Notes: a model not told the origin generated them from the sequence alone. A stretch of DNA of 64,000 nt from Ursus arctos (GCF_023065955.2 NW_026622963.1:8811001-8875000); one strand, 5' to 3'; positions 11,463 to 23,814 are shown, numbered from the stretch's first letter. Program-made: numbers and translations.

Positions 11463-11652
11463 GTTTTTTAAAAAGATTTTATTTATTTATTTGAGAGAAA
11501 GAGAGCACAAGCAGGGGAAGGGGTAAAGAGAGAGGGAGAAGCAGGCTCCCTTGCTACACAGGGAGCCCAACTGGGGGCTCAATCCCAGGATCATAGGATC
11601 ATGACCTGAGCCGAACGCAGACACTATACCGACTGAGCCACCCAAGTGCCCT
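11463..11652 (-). mobile_element. CAN-SINE, antisense
   Basis: The poly-T/TTTTATTTATTT tail is on the left and the tRNA-like head (GAGCCACCCAAGTGCCC) on the right. Target duplication ACACATCTCCT at 11452-11462 and 11653-11663. Confidence 0.92.
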
Positions 11653-12259
11653 ACACATCTCCTATCTTGCCGCTTCTCTCCAGAGTGGTCGTATAAGAGT
11701 CCCCGTTGCATCAGACTTCCGAATTTTTGCCAGTCTCTTGAGTATAAAATGGTATGCCCAATTGTTTTAATTTTGTGTATCTCTGATTATTTGTGAGGCT
11801 GGGCATTTTTTCCCCTCTATTCCTGAAGCTTTGCTTTCTGTGAATTCTGTTGGACCAGTTTTTCTCCTTGACATCGTTGGTCCTTTTCTCATTGCTTTGT
11901 AGAAGTTCTTTGTATATTCTCCATACTGACTCTTTATGGTTTTATGTATTACATAGATCTTCTCCCAGTCACTAACCTGACTTATCAATTGTGGTATCTC
12001 TTTTGTACAAAAGTTTTAATTCTTAACTCAGTTGAATTTTTCCATTATTTCTAATATCATTGATGCTTTTTCCCCCTTAAGACATCTGTTCCTACTCCAA
12101 GGTCATATAGATATTCTTTTGTATTTTCTTCTAAAAGTTTAAAAGTTTTGTCTTTCATAACAGGGCCTTTAATCCATTAGGAATTTATTTTTGTGTGTAG
12201 GCTTCGAGCTATAGTTCTAATTTTTTACATGTGGATAACCAATGTTTTCAGCACCACTT

Positions 12260-12466
12260 CTTTTTTTTTTTAAGGTTTTTTTATTTATTTGAGAGAGAGA
12301 GAGAGCACAGGGGGAGAGGGGCAGAAGGAGAGGGGGAGAGAGTCCCAAGTGGGCTCCACGCTGAGTGCAGAGCTCAATGCAGGGCTTGATCTCACAATCC
12401 TGAGATCACGACCTGAGCCGAAATGAAGAGTCAGATGCCCAACCAACTGTCCTACCAAGGTGTCCC
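12260..12466 (-). mobile_element. CAN-SINE, antisense, older subfamily
   Basis: The GAGAGAGAGAGAGCACAGGGG body with a diverged head. Target duplication TCAGCACCACTT at 12248-12259 and 12467-12478. Confidence 0.9.
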
Positions 12467-12665
12467 TCAGCACCACTTACTTTGGATTCAAAATTATACC
12501 TCTATCATATATCAAATATCCATACAGACATAGACATGTTACATAGGGTTTTCAATTTGTCAAAGATTATTCCAAGAACACACTCTCTTAGCTACCATAG
12601 CTTTATATTAAATCTTGAAGTCTAGTTGGGGGAGTACCTCCTTAAAATTCCCTTGGCTGTTTTTC

Positions 12666-12881
12666 TTTTTCTTTTTCTTTTTTTTTTTTAAAGATTTTAT
12701 GTATTCATTTGACAGAGAGAGAGACAGCCAGCGAGAGAGGGAACACAAGCAGGGGGAGTGGGAGAGGAAGAAGCAGGCTCATAGCAGAGGAGCCTGATGT
12801 GGGGCTCGATCCCAGAACGCCGGGGTCACGCCCTGAGCCGGAGGCAGACGCTTAACCGCTGTGCCACCCAGGCGCCCCCCG
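12666..12881 (-). mobile_element. CAN-SINE, antisense, young subfamily
   Basis: Carries the CAGCCAGCGAGAGAGGGAAC signature of the arctoid-type subfamily. Perfect duplication CCTTGGCTGTTTTTC at 12651-12665 and 12882-12896. The tail contains a (CTTTTT)n-like run. Confidence 0.95.
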
Positions 12882-13734
12882 CCTTGGCTGTTTTTCATCT
12901 TTCACTATCCCATGTAAATGTTAGGATCAGACTGTTCAGTTCCATAGAAAACCCTATTGATATTTTGTCTGAAACTATATTGATTGTAGATATTAATTTA
13001 GGGATAACTGCCATCTTTACAATTTTGGGTTTTCCCAAATATAGATACAAAATAGATCTCTATTTATTTACATGTCGGTCTTTTTTGAAATCTTTCAATA
13101 ATGTTTTTTAATTTTCTCCATTAAAGGCCCTGAATGTTTTGGTTAGGTTAATCTCAGTTAATTAATAGTTTTCTTTTGCTGTTTTGCTTATATTCTTAAA
13201 TGATATTTTATAAGTTTTTAATGCTATTTTATATGAATGAAATTGATTTCCGAATATTTTTAACTTCTCCTACTTTTAGTCCTAATAATTTTACTGTAGA
13301 CTATCTTAGATTTTTTCTATGCAAATAATATTCTGCAAATAATGATGGTTTTTCTTCTTTATTTTCAATACATTTTTTGACAGCTTGGTACTAATTGCTT
13401 TATGTTTTATTAGAGGGATTTTTTTTTTCTTTCCAACATCTTTTCTTTCCTCTGTACTGGCTACAACCTCCATTACCTCATTGAAAAGAAGTGATATTAG
13501 GGGCATCCTTGTCTGATTTCTGACTTTAAAAGGAATGCTTCTAACACACTTGCTGTAGGTTTCTGATTAGTATCCTTTATTAGGTTGAGGAGGCTCCTTC
13601 CCCCTATTCTCATTGTGCTCACTTTTTTTCCCCCTTAAATACGAGTGGGTGTTGGATCAACTGCTTTCTCTGCCTCTCTTAAGAAGATCACATGGATTTT
13701 CTCTTTTAATATGTTGGTGTTTCAGAGTCTCAGC

Positions 13735-14487
13735 AGGGGCTGGTATGCAGGCTAGATTCATCCAGAGAGGATGCAGGAGAATGGCTACCACCACTATTAG
13801 AACAGGATATATTTCCTTCTTCTCCAGCTGCAGTTGATAGATAGATACATAGCTGATGATAGAGATCAGGTCTCAATGAGGCAGTGTCCTCAGGCTTTCT
13901 GGCTGCTCCTCTGATGAGCCATTTTCCCTGTCACTGAGAGAACAGGAGAATTTCTCTGAGAAACACTCACCCAAGCAGAAGACCCTCAGCTGGGAGTTTT
14001 TCTGCAAGTGGAAGGCCTCAGTGTCATGGGAAGCATGCACCTTTGAGATATTAGGGTGAACCGAGTTGGAGGAAGGCTGGAATGGCACAAGAGTGGTGGT
14101 GAGTGGATACATCCCTATGATGGGTGAGTCAATAGTCCACCAGGAATAGCAGTGCAGGAGACAGGGACAGGAGAAAGTGCGAGAGGAACCGTGTTAACCA
14201 CGTGAGGCTAAGGACCAAGCCCCAGGTAACCCTTGGGGGACAAGTATGACCCAATAGCGTTAGCAAAGGAGCCAAAGCACTGGGGTAGATGTGGTGAGCA
14301 CTTCTTTATATAATAAAGGGTTGGGGTGCTCCGAGACTGATTTATTTTGGCCTACAAAAATAAATAAATCTGAAAATCCCTGCATCTGAGGGTCGTGGCT
14401 CTCATTTATATTTATTACAGAAGCAAATACTTTTGTTTTCTTTGTTCATCTAGATCAGAGCCTACTACACAAAAGACATTCTACCGT
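13735..14487. other. Single-copy intergenic sequence
   Basis: Nothing recognisable. Slightly G+C rich around 13870-14250, with no domain in any open frame. Confidence 0.4.
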
Positions 14488-14500
14488 TCCAATATTTGTT

Positions 14501-14713
14501 TGTTTGTTTGTTTTGAGAGAGAGACAGAGTGAGAGAGAGCGCATGCATGCAGGGGTGCGGGGGTGAGTTGGGAGGGGCAGAGGGAGAGACAGAATCCTAA
14601 GCAGGCTCCAAGCCCAGCTCCATCTCACAACCCTGAGATCATGACCCTGAGGTCATGACCTGGGCCAAAATCAAGAGGCAGATGCTTAACTGACTGAGCC
14701 ACCCAGGCGACCC
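14501..14713 (-). mobile_element. CAN-SINE, antisense, old copy with internal duplication
   Basis: Diverged body. The motif GAGATCATGACC / GAGGTCATGACC is duplicated internally near 14635-14661. Target duplication TCCAATATTTGTT at 14488-14500 and 14714-14726. Confidence 0.9.
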
Positions 14714-14726
14714 TCCAATATTTGTT

Positions 14727-15955
14727 AAATGAATGTTTGTTGACTCACGGATAAAACCCACACACAACACAATTAGCCCAAGGCCTGGCACACAGAGATG
14801 CAGGAGCCTTAACCGCAGCTCTGGGTGCTGGCTGGTGAAATGCTGGATGGGCAGAGGCCCTCACAGAATTTCCAGCCAAATGTCAGACAGATAGTGTCTC
14901 CCTGACCAGGTCCAGGATGAGGGAGCAGGTGAAAGGGTAGCTCCTGCCTCCCTCCTCTCTCTTGGCTTCTCTTATGCATACTCTCTGATGTACACGGAGC
15001 CAGACAAAGGAAAAGTGACAGGGACATGGCGATTCACAGAGGCTGCTCCCTTGGTAGGGCTTCCCCTAGCTCAGCCTTATTTGCTTCTGTTTCACTAAGA
15101 GAATGAGACCCATTTGAGCATGTGGTCTGCTTTACTCCTTCTCCAGGAGCTGTCAGCTTGCTTGTCAGAATTTATTCTTGCAAAACCATCAGCTATCAGA
15201 CGATACTGTTGTTGGTCCCCCCGTTCCTTGCTGCCTCCAACAGAACTACAGGAAAAGCACAGATCACATCTTTCCCTCCCTCCCCTCCTATTACCCATCT
15301 CCTCTTCTCTCCGTGTCCCTGCAGGGGAGATTGGCCTCTCAACCTCCATTCTCCCTTTTTCAAGTGAGAGAGGTTGAAAAGGTAAAAACTGCATTTCTCA
15401 GATTCCCTGGCAGCGAGGCTCCTGGATTCCAAGCTCCTTTCATCAGTAAATGTACTCAAATTGTATTTGGATGTAGGAAGTGGGGGAGGCCATCTTACCG
15501 CTGGTGGCCGGTAAGCAAGGCTGGGCGTGGTTCTAGGCCATGGTGGCAGCTGGACTCGGAGTCCCAGTGTCTAGCGTCCAGTCTGTGGCATGAGTCCTGC
15601 TGCAGAGGTGATGGCAGCAGCGGTGGATTCTAGTCGCTTCGGCGGTGGGTTTGCTTATTCAACAGACTGAAGGCAGATCCGTGACTTCCACACCACAAAT
15701 CTCTTCCAAAACCATGCCTAATTCCTTCTACTGTATCTCTTCCTGCATTAAATACTTAGAACGATTTCTGTTTATTGCACTGAACTGATGAATGCATCCC
15801 TCCTCTGTTAGATCTCCTAAGTATATGACATTTTGTCCAGTTCGGCTCAGTCCGTACTGACCTCCACCGTGTGCCCAGTTCATTTTCTGGAGCCTCGTCT
15901 TCAGGGAAGTTCCTAACTGGTCTGGAACAGGTGCAGACTCACACACAGGGGTCTG
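14727..15955. other. Single-copy or unassigned intergenic sequence
   Basis: No gene. A G+C-rich patch with several CpGs at about 15500-15650 includes CCGCTGGTGGCC, a poor CTCF-like core. Sequence around 15385-15440 resembles an old repeat (CATTTCTCAGATTCCCTGGCA) that I cannot name. Confidence 0.35.
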
Positions 15956-15959
15956 TAAT

Positions 15960-16060
15960 CATGGCTGCCATTTACTGAGCAACCGCCAAGCAGGAAGTAC
16001 TGTTGGGGCTTTGCATATACTCTCTTTATTTCCCATCGCACCCCTGTGATGTAAGTGTAT
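15960..16060 (-). mobile_element. MIR fragment, antisense
   Basis: CATTTACTGAGCAACCGCC and TTTGCATATACTCTCTTTATTT read as the reverse complement of a MIR 3' end. Confidence 0.45.
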
Positions 16061-17195
16061 TAGAAATGCTTTTGGCCAGGAGCATTAGAAAACCCTACTA
16101 CGCACTCAGACAGCAACAAATTTACTTTTTCCCATATAAATAGGTGTTCAGGTTAGAAAATCCAGGACTGTATTGCTGGTCAAGGTCATCATGAATATCT
16201 AGGTTTCTTCTACCTACCAGTCCCACCACCATTAGTGTGTATTCCTTCCTTAAATTGAACAGATGATGTGCTTGCAGACATCCCGTCCAAGTTCCAGGCT
16301 GAACGAGGGAGGCAAAAAGTAAATGGTAAAAAGCAACAGCCTCTTCCTCGTCAGGCATCACCTGGAAGGCATTCTGGAAGGGAAGGCCTCCCTGGGCTCT
16401 TCTGCCTGCATCTCACTGGCTACAGCTGCATATCATGGCCACCTCTATCTGAAAAAAGGCCTGGGATATAAGTATTTCACTCACCAGCCTCTGCAGTAGA
16501 GGAAGGCAGGAGATAATATGGTTGACCAGGATGCTGAGTCAGCCATTCTACTGGAGCTCCAGGGCAGGTGCTATCCTAATTTTGTAGGTGAGGAGAAAAG
16601 TCACATGATATGCCTGAGTTAACCAAGGGAATGTGGACCACAGAAGATATGTCAGCCTGTCCTTGTGAAGAATCTGTGCATCGCACTGAGAGCGGTGAAG
16701 GGGTACCTTTCTTCAGTGTTCATCTCAGCCTCCTTGGCCTCAATGCCTCCTGCAGGTATCCCCAGACTTGGACAAGAAGTGTAGACTAAGAGAATTCTTG
16801 AGGCTACTAAATGTAGAGATTGTGAAACTAACTTTCTGATGCTGGAGCATTACCATGGGAATGTACGGGCCACTGTGAGAAGGAATTCAGGGAAGTATCC
16901 ATAGCAAGTACCACCAACACACCAAGGCCACTTGCCTGCAACCTTGTGTGATACCAGCAAGGAGCATGAGGGCTAACGGAGAATTGTAGTCATTGTTGAG
17001 TTGGTGTAGAGGTGGTGTAGCTTAAAAGAGAAACGGTGTACAGGTAAATGGCTTGAGAAGATGGAGGTGGAGGAAGAGTCTTCATCCCTGTTGGATTGGC
17101 TTAGGTTTGAGGGGACAGTGGACAAGGAGACCTGGGGTGAATGGCAGCCCCAGCGAGGAACTCAGAAACAGAAAAACACTTAATACATGATAAAA
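16061..17195. other. Single-copy intergenic sequence
   Basis: No gene. A possible MIR remnant lies at 16545-16640 (TTTTGTAGGTGAGGAGAAAAG). The rest shows no repeat or domain. Confidence 0.35.
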
Positions 17196-17667
17196 ATAAC
17201 GTTGCAGAGCATTAAGGAAAAGATAGCCTTTCCAATATGAGGTAATCACACAATCAGGTATTTACGTGGAAAAAAATCTGATCCTTATCCTCACACCATC
17301 TACAAAAAATGAATTTCAGATGGATTGGAAAATTCTAGATAGACTGGAGTTCTAAAAATTAAAAATAGAATAATAAAGCCTGTAAAAGACAATAGAGGAG
17401 AATATCTTCATGACCTTAGCACAGGAGAAAATTTCACAAGACCCACAAAAGTACCAACCATAAAAGAGAAGATTGTTCTACGTTGTTCTACATAAAAAAG
17501 AAGATTGTTGAAAGTACTAACCATAAAAGAGAAGGTCCTCATCAAAGGCACTATTATGAGAGTGAAAAAGCAAGCTACAGAATGGGGAAAGAGCAGACAC
17601 TTTCCACACATATAACTGACCATAAAGAACACCTACAAATCAACAAGAAAAAGACAACAGAATTTTT

Positions 17668-17859
17668 TTTAAAGATTTTATTTATTTATTCGACAGAGAT
17701 AGAGACAGCCAGCAAGAGAAGGAACACAAGCAGGGGGAGTGGGAGAGGAAGAAGCAGGCTCATAGCGGAGGAGCCTGATGTGGGGCTCGATCCCATAATG
17801 CCGGGATCACGCCCTGAGCCGAAGGCAGACGCTTAACCACTGTGCCACCCAGGTGCCCC
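17668..17859 (-). mobile_element. CAN-SINE, antisense, young subfamily
   Basis: Perfect 17-bp duplication AAGACAACAGAATTTTT at 17651-17667 and 17860-17876. Same CAGCCAGC-type body as the copy at 12666. Confidence 0.95.
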
Positions 17860-18407
17860 AAGACAACAGAATTTTTAAAATGGCAAAGTACTTGAACAGG
17901 TACATCACAGAAAAGGAAGTCTAAATGGTGAATATACTTATGGAAAGGGACTTAATCTTATTACTAGTCAAGGAAATACAAATTAAAGCCACAATGAGAT
18001 TCTATTACACACCCATCAGATGGGAAAATTTTTATAGAAATCTGGTAGCACTGGGCATTGACTAGGGTATAGTGCAAGGGGAACTCTCTTGCACTGTTGA
18101 CAGGAACGTAAATTGGCCCGACCACTTTGGGAAACTGGCATTTTCTAATACAGTTGAAGATAGGCATAACCTATGACTCAGAAATTCCTGTACAAGAATG
18201 TACATGGGCAAGAATGTTCATAGCAACACTGCCTGCAAAAGCCTCCAACTGGAAAAAGCCCCATATATCCATCAACAGTAGAATGGATAAATAAACTGTG
18301 GTCTATTCGTATAAGAAAATATTATATAGCAACAAAAATGAGCCCAGCTACCCTCAACAACATAGATGAATCTCACAAACACAATTTTGATCTGAAAAAG
18401 CCAGTTA

Positions 18408-18500
18408 TAGAGCACCTGGGTGGCTCAGTCAGTAAGCATGTGACTCTTGAACTTGGGGTTGTGAGTTCAAGCCCCACATTGAGCACAGAGCTTACTTTTT
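18408..18500 (+). mobile_element. Short CAN-SINE (tRNA-like head only), sense
   Basis: Only about 93 bp: GCACCTGGGTGGCTCAGTCA head, B-box-like GTGAGTTCAAGCCCC, then a short T-rich end without the long CT-rich body. Flanked by AAAAGCCAGTTA / AAAAGCCAGATA at 18396-18407 and 18501-18512. Confidence 0.85.
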
Positions 18501-18854
18501 AAAAGCCAGATACAAAGGAATTAATACTACATGATTCCACCCATATGGCATTTAAAACCTAATAAAACTAAACTGTCTCATCTAGGCTTGCATATGTAGG
18601 TAGGGTGTGGTTACTCTGTTAGGACAGTATACACCTTTGGTGGGAGAAGGGGGTTGGAGTCAGGAAGGGGCACATAGAGGTGCTTCAGTGGTGGCTAGAA
18701 ATATTCTTTCCTGACCTGTGTTGATTACCTGGGTGGTCAGTGCATAAGATTAAATTCTACATTTCATGTTTTATGTGCTTTCTTGGGTATTATACTTCAG
18801 AATAAAAAGGTGAAATAATATATATTAGCTTTACAAAGGACTTCAAGAGGCCCT

Positions 18855-18990
18855 CTGGTTTAGGCCCACTCCATCAAGCAGATCAGGTGTCTTTCATGCC
18901 TACGTTCAGACGAGACAACTGAATCTGAAAGCTGCAAATGACTCATCCAAGGCCATTCATTGGTAGTTGTCAGAACCAGAAGAACACAGA
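18855..18990 (-). mobile_element. MIR fragment, antisense
   Basis: GACTCATCCAAGGCCATTCATTG and the preceding purine-rich part fit the reverse complement of MIR. Confidence 0.5.
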
Positions 18991-19329
18991 CCTGCCTCCC
19001 ACATAAAGATACTTTTCTCTCAGCCCAAACATCAGTACTTCAGTTCAGAAAGGTTGAAGTAACACAGCTGAAAGCGTGGGCCGTCACTAGGGAAGATGAA
19101 AAAGCCTCATCCTTTCCCAAGGGTCCTAGCCTCATGCTGATGGTCCAGGCAGCATAGGAGCTGAGGCTGGAGAGTTGACCCTGATGCTCTTGAGAATTGA
19201 GTTCCCATTATTACCCTGGTCTGTTCCACATTCTCTGGATGGCCCCTCTCTACTTAAAAACCCTGGCTGGTGTGACCAGCTCTTGTGATTTGTATGTTTT
19301 ATTACTTCTCCATCAAGAAGAAAACCATC

Positions 19330-19475
19330 TAAAAGCTATAGAGTATAAGCTCTGAGAAGGCAGGAGCCATATCAGTCTTGTTCACCAGGTACTATATTCC
19401 CAGTGTCGAGCACAGAGCCTGGCACAAAGAAAGAGTTCAAGCAATACTGATCAGTCATTTGTTGAATGAGTGGCA
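19330..19475 (+). mobile_element. L2 3' end, sense
   Basis: TAAGCTCTGAGAAGGCAGGAG, TATATTCCCAGTGTCGAGCAC, AGAGCCTGGCACAAAG and the TTGTTGAATGAGTGG end match the L2 3' terminus. Confidence 0.8.
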
Positions 19476-19509
19476 TAGGAGGAGTGTTGGGGGAGTGAGA
19501 TGGGGAGGG

Positions 19510-19760
19510 ATGGAGCCAAATAAAGGTCCCATTCCTTACCCAAGGCAGTCCATGACCAGTCTATGGGCTTTGTAAGCCAACAATGCTTGGGGAAGAAAGA
19601 GATCAAGGTAGGCTATCTGGTCCAAGAAATCCCATTTGAACTGAGTCTTGAACAATAAACAGGAATTGATAAGTAGAAAAAGAATGGAAGGGATTACAAC
19701 ATGGACAATGGCATTGATGTGGGGGAACTCCAAGCAGTTTGGGGACAGTGATCAGGGTGA
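19510..19760 (-). mobile_element. L2 fragment, antisense
   Basis: GAACTGAGTCTTGAACAATAA followed by GGAATTGATAAGTAGAAAAAG corresponds to the reverse complement of the region just before the L2 3' terminus. Confidence 0.5.
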
Positions 19761-19789
19761 CCTCAACAAATTGTTGCTGTTGGAGTGTA

Positions 19790-20149
19790 TTGGCAGGAGT
19801 TCGGTCAGTGTGTCTCTGTGCCCTCTCTGACATGGCATATTCTGCAGGGCTTCGCCCCAGTGCTGCCCCTGATCACAGCAGGAGGTTCTTGCAGGGCAAG
19901 ATCGTGCCTCCTGTAAGGGGCTCAGCCCAGAGCGCTGCCCTCAGGGGCTTGGCTGCATCCCCCTCTGATCTTCATGGTCTTGGTCAGCAGCGTTCTTCCC
20001 CCTGACCGTCTCTGGGTTCCAGACGACAGTTCTCCCAGATGCCCTGGTTTGCATATTTTACCAGTTGAAGTACACTGTTCCATCCTGGCTGTCCCATAGG
20101 CCCCAATCCTTCTGCTTTTGGCCCCCCTGGCCCCCATATTTTCAGTAAT
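19790..20149. other. Single-copy, G+C-rich intergenic sequence
   Basis: No gene or named repeat. It abuts the AT-rich candidate regulatory block at 20150, so the two may be one conserved unit. Confidence 0.35.
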
Positions 20150-20480
20150 CAATGTAATTAATGTGCTGTCTAATTTGTTTTCCTGGAACTGTGATTATGC
20201 TCAAGGTATTTCAAAGCTTTTTGCAGTAATTACTAGGAAAAGGCTTGGAGAGTATGAACTATGCGTGTGGAGTGAGCTGTAACCTGGCCCTTGGATGCTT
20301 AGATATTAAAAATCTCTCTGACTGTGTCTGCCTTCATTTGCATTTCCGAATTTTCAGGTTAGAGGGCCTTTCAGTTGATTGAATAATGGGTTAATGGCAT
20401 CCTCTCTCTAATTAAATCCAGATTGTCTCTTTGTGAAAGTGCACACTTGGTAGTCTCTATCTAGATCATTCTAATTTCAT
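20150..20480. promoter_or_regulatory. Candidate conserved noncoding element (homeodomain-site cluster)
   Basis: Single-copy AT-rich block without recognisable repeat content between L2 fragments. It holds TAATTA-type cores near 20154, 20230 and 20409, a TTAATGG near 20390, and AAGTG-CA-CACTT at 20437-20448, which is two facing AAGTG half-sites of NKX2-5 type. No coding frame stands out. The density of intact homeodomain cores resembles developmental enhancers. In the presumed HCN4-REC114 gap a sinoatrial or cardiac element is conceivable, but this is inference from motif content only. Confidence 0.3.
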
Positions 20481-20559
20481 TCTGAGGGTGTTATGGGGGC
20501 TGCTTTGAAGAAGTGACTGTCCTGTATGAGGGTAAAATCTCTGTGCACAAGGGAGAGGA

Positions 20560-20760
20560 GCTGGTCCAGGAACACTTGGAGGCTATCTAGTTCTGTATCT
20601 TGCTGTAACATAAGACTCAGGAAAGCAGAGACCAGCTCTGTCTTGTTGACCACCCTATATCCTATGCTTAGAACAATGTTCTCAGTGCTGGCCCTTGATG
20701 CTTGATAACGAGGTCTGAACAAGTGAACAAGTAAATAAATGAGTTGCAGTTGTGTTGTCA
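20560..20760 (+). mobile_element. L2-like 3' fragment, sense
   Basis: AGCAGAGACCAGCTCTGTCTTG, CCTATGCTTAGAACAATGTTC and the AAGTAAATAAATGAG end resemble the L2 3' terminus. Confidence 0.5.
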
Positions 20761-21245
20761 TATTGACAACCTGCTGGTGTAGTCTGGATGGTCTTGTGGG
20801 TATAGTTTCAATCCTATATTTCGGAAATATGGGATTATGACAAATTGAACCTACAGCAAGAGAAGGTTCTGGACATAGGAGAAGCTAGGCTTGAGAGCCC
20901 CTATCTCTCCAAATGTATACTCTTACGATGAGCTTTCTGTTGTGACCAAGTGGACCATCTCCTCAACAAACACTTACCTTGCTAACAGTCATCTCATTTC
21001 AATGCCAGTCATTCCATAAATCAAAAACTTCGATATGAAGTTCTCTCCCAGTACCGATTCTAGGAGACTGAAAACATGCTGCTCCTTCTAGATGTGCATC
21101 TCTGTACTTAAGTCTAATCTTTTTTTTCCTTACCACTAATAATAGTCCTTGACTGCAGAGAAAGGCTCTGCATTGTGGTGGGAAAAGTATTCTGGGCATG
21201 TCCATTACGAACACTTACCCATAAAATATAACAAATACCACTTTT
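20761..21245. other. Single-copy intergenic sequence
   Basis: Nothing recognisable on either strand. Confidence 0.35.
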
Positions 21246-21249
21246 TAAA

Positions 21250-21690
21250 ATGTGTGGTCAAGCTTACAAGAAAGAAAAGTGAATCTTTCATTAGCCATCA
21301 GGAGAACTCAAATCAAAACCACAATGAGATACTATTCCACACGCACTAGGATGATTATAATTAAAAAAAAAAAAGAAATAAGATCTGGTGAGGATGTGGA
21401 GAAATTGGAACCCTTATACATTACTGGTGAGAGTGTAAAATGGTGTAGCCATTGTGGAAAATTTTGTCAGTTCCCCCAAAATTAAATATAGAATTATTAT
21501 ATGACCTAGCAATTCCACTCAAGAGAATTGGAAAAACACACATTCAAGTGAAAACTTGTACACACATGTTCATAAGAGCATTATTCATAATAGTAAACAA
21601 GTGGAAACAACCTAAACATTCACCAGCTCATGAATGGATAAACAAAAGGCAGAAGAGTCTTACAATGGAACATTAGTACACTTATCTCAG
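21250..21690 (+). mobile_element. L1 ORF2 C-terminal fragment, sense
   Basis: AAATCAAAACCACAATGAGA, GGTGAGGATGTGGAGAAATT, and GAATTGGAAAAACACACATTC follow the conserved 3' region of L1 ORF2. Frames are interrupted. Confidence 0.85.
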
Positions 21691-22984
21691 GCCACTTTTC
21701 CGAGAGTAAAAGCTGATGGTCCGGTGTACTGCATACAGCTTTGACTGCTAGAAAGTTTATGGTGTTGAGTGGAGCGGTAGTGGGTCAGCAGTCCATTTAT
21801 GGCTCACAGAAACAAATCAAGGCATTCCATTTATGAAACAGACCCAGTTTTTTCCTGCCTACATTAGCTGGTCATACAGAACTTCCCATGAGGCCTTAGG
21901 TCTGAGCTGAGGGAGAGGTATTGGTGCAACAGAGGGACATGGCATGGAGATTTGGAACACCCGATAGTATAATTTATTTGAACTCTCCAGTTTTGTTTGA
22001 GCAAAATTCCACCATATGATTGATTGGTGCTGTGTGTCTCCAACTTATGAAGGTCAATTATCTAGTTACATGGTCACCTGATGCCCCATGATTACACACT
22101 CAGTCCCTGCCCAATTTCAGTGGCATGCCAGGAGCTGCTGCTTGAACGATGGATATCTCTCTGCTGCAGACAGCATAGCCTTACTCCAGAACCTTAGTTG
22201 TTTGTGCTGTTACTCCCCTAATAAAACTTGCTGGAGATTCCACACGGCAGCCTTAACTACCACAGTTACCTCTAGCCCCATTGTCCCTGCTGGGTTATAT
22301 GACTCCAGGTTATATGACTTTTGCTACAGCCTGGACCTGCTGAAGAGCCCTGTCTTACTCTGGGTCCCACTCAAACCCAGCAGCTTTCTGATTCATCTGG
22401 TAAATGGAATTGGACAATTAGTCCCATGGTACGTGCTATCTCTAAAATCCAGAGATTTTAGAGCACTAAAGCACTCAAGCACTCTGCCCCCCTTTTTATG
22501 CTAGGGGGTACAAGGCACAGTAGTTTCTGCTTTACTTTGGAGGGGATAATTCAACATGCACAGACTATTGGACACCTGAAAGCTTCACAAGTGTGTTAGG
22601 CCCCCTAAATTTTTGTAAAATTTATCTCCCACCCTCTGGCACTCAGGTGTCTCACGAGGGCTTCCAGGATACTTATCATTCCCACTTAACAGCTTTGATT
22701 AATGTGATTTCATCAATATGGTAGACCAGCATGAAGTTCTGTGGAACACCAAGATGATCAAGATCCCTTTGAACTACAATGTGTCAGAGAGTAAGATTGT
22801 TAATCTAGCTCTGGGGCAAGACCATGAATGTGTACTGCTCTCTATCCTAGGAAAATGCAAACTGCTCTTGATCCATTGTCCTGATGGAGATTTAAAATAA
22901 CACGTTCACCAGCTCAGTAGATGCATACCAAGTACCACAGGCTGTGTTGATCTCAGTAAAGATGGTGTATTTGGGTTTGGGACT

Positions 22985-23814
22985 ACCATTTGTCAGAATG
23001 GCTAAAATTAACAACACAGGAAACAACAGATGTTGGCAAGGATGCAGAGAAAGGGGAACCCTCTTATACTGTTGGTGGGAATGCACACTGGTGCAGCCAC
23101 TCTCGAAAACAGTATGGAGGTTCCTCAAAAAGTTAAAAAATAGGACAACCCTATGATCCAGCAATTGCACTACAAGATATTTACTCAAAGTATACAAAAA
23201 TAGATTCGAAAGGGTACATGCACCCCAATGTTTACAGCAGCATTATCAACAATAGCCAAAGTACGGAAAGAGCCCAAATGTCCATTAACTGATGAATGGA
23301 TAAAGAAGATGTGGTATAGATAGATAAAAATAGATAGGAATATAGGAATATATACATATAAAGAATATATACATATAAAGAAGATATATATATATATATA
23401 TATATATGAATATTGGAATGTAATATTACTCAGTCATCAAAAAGAATGAAATCTTGCCATTTGCAATGATGTGGATGGAGTTAGAATGCATTATGCTAAG
23501 TGAAATAAGTCAGTCAGTCAGAGAAAGACAAATACCATGTGTGGAATTAAAGAAACAGATGAACACATGGGAAGGACAAAAAAGAGAGAGGGAAGCAAAC
23601 CATGAGACCCTTAACAATAGAGAACAAACTAAGGGTTGATAGAGGGAGGTGAGTGGGGGTGGGCTAAATGGGTGATGGGTATTAAGGAAAGCACTTGTTA
23701 TGATGTGTGCTCTGTGTTATATGTAAGTGATAAATCACTAAATTCTACTCCTGAAACCAATATTGCACTCTATGTTAACTAACTAGAATTTAAATAAATA
23801 TTTGAAGAAAAAAA
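22985..23814 (+). mobile_element. Carnivore L1 3' end, sense, inserted in the ERV relic
   Basis: A relatively well-preserved L1 3' segment: GTCAGAATGGCTAAAATTAAC, GGATGCAGAGAAAGGGGAAC, TGTGGATGGAGTTAGAATGC, AAATAAGTCAGTCAGTCAGAG, and the A-rich end at about 23814. It contains an expanded AT run at 23383-23407. Confidence 0.9.
23383..23407. repeat. (AT)n microsatellite inside the L1
   Basis: About 12 TA units, preceded by two copies of a short AATATATACATATAAAGAA unit at 23345-23381. Confidence 0.85.

Larger units (their letters stand above)
10880..13725 (-). mobile_element. Long antisense L1 segment carrying three SINEs
   Basis: The reverse complement runs from ORF2-like sequence (right end, 13500-13720, GGGGCATCCTTGTCTGATTTC type) to the 3' region (left end). 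Order and orientation are consistent throughout once the three SINEs are removed. All frames are heavily broken, so it is an inert relic. Confidence 0.8.
17200..18815 (+). mobile_element. L1 3' segment, sense, with two SINE insertions
   Basis: Reads as the end of L1 ORF2 and the 3' UTR in + orientation (CAAATTAAAGCCACAATGAG, GAATGGATAAATAAACTGTGG, the ATGATTCCACCCATATGGCA region), ending near 18815. Frames are broken. Confidence 0.85.

Noticed and set aside
15500..15520. CTCF-like core CCGCTGGTGGCC
   Set aside because: Several mismatches to the CTCF consensus at positions that matter; not enough to call an insulator.
22270..22320. Tandem copies of GGTTATATGACT
   Set aside because: A two-copy 12-bp local duplication inside the ERV relic, too small to be meaningful.
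22088..22504. 138-codon + strand open frame
   Set aside because: Lies within the antisense ERV-L relic, on the non-coding strand of that element.
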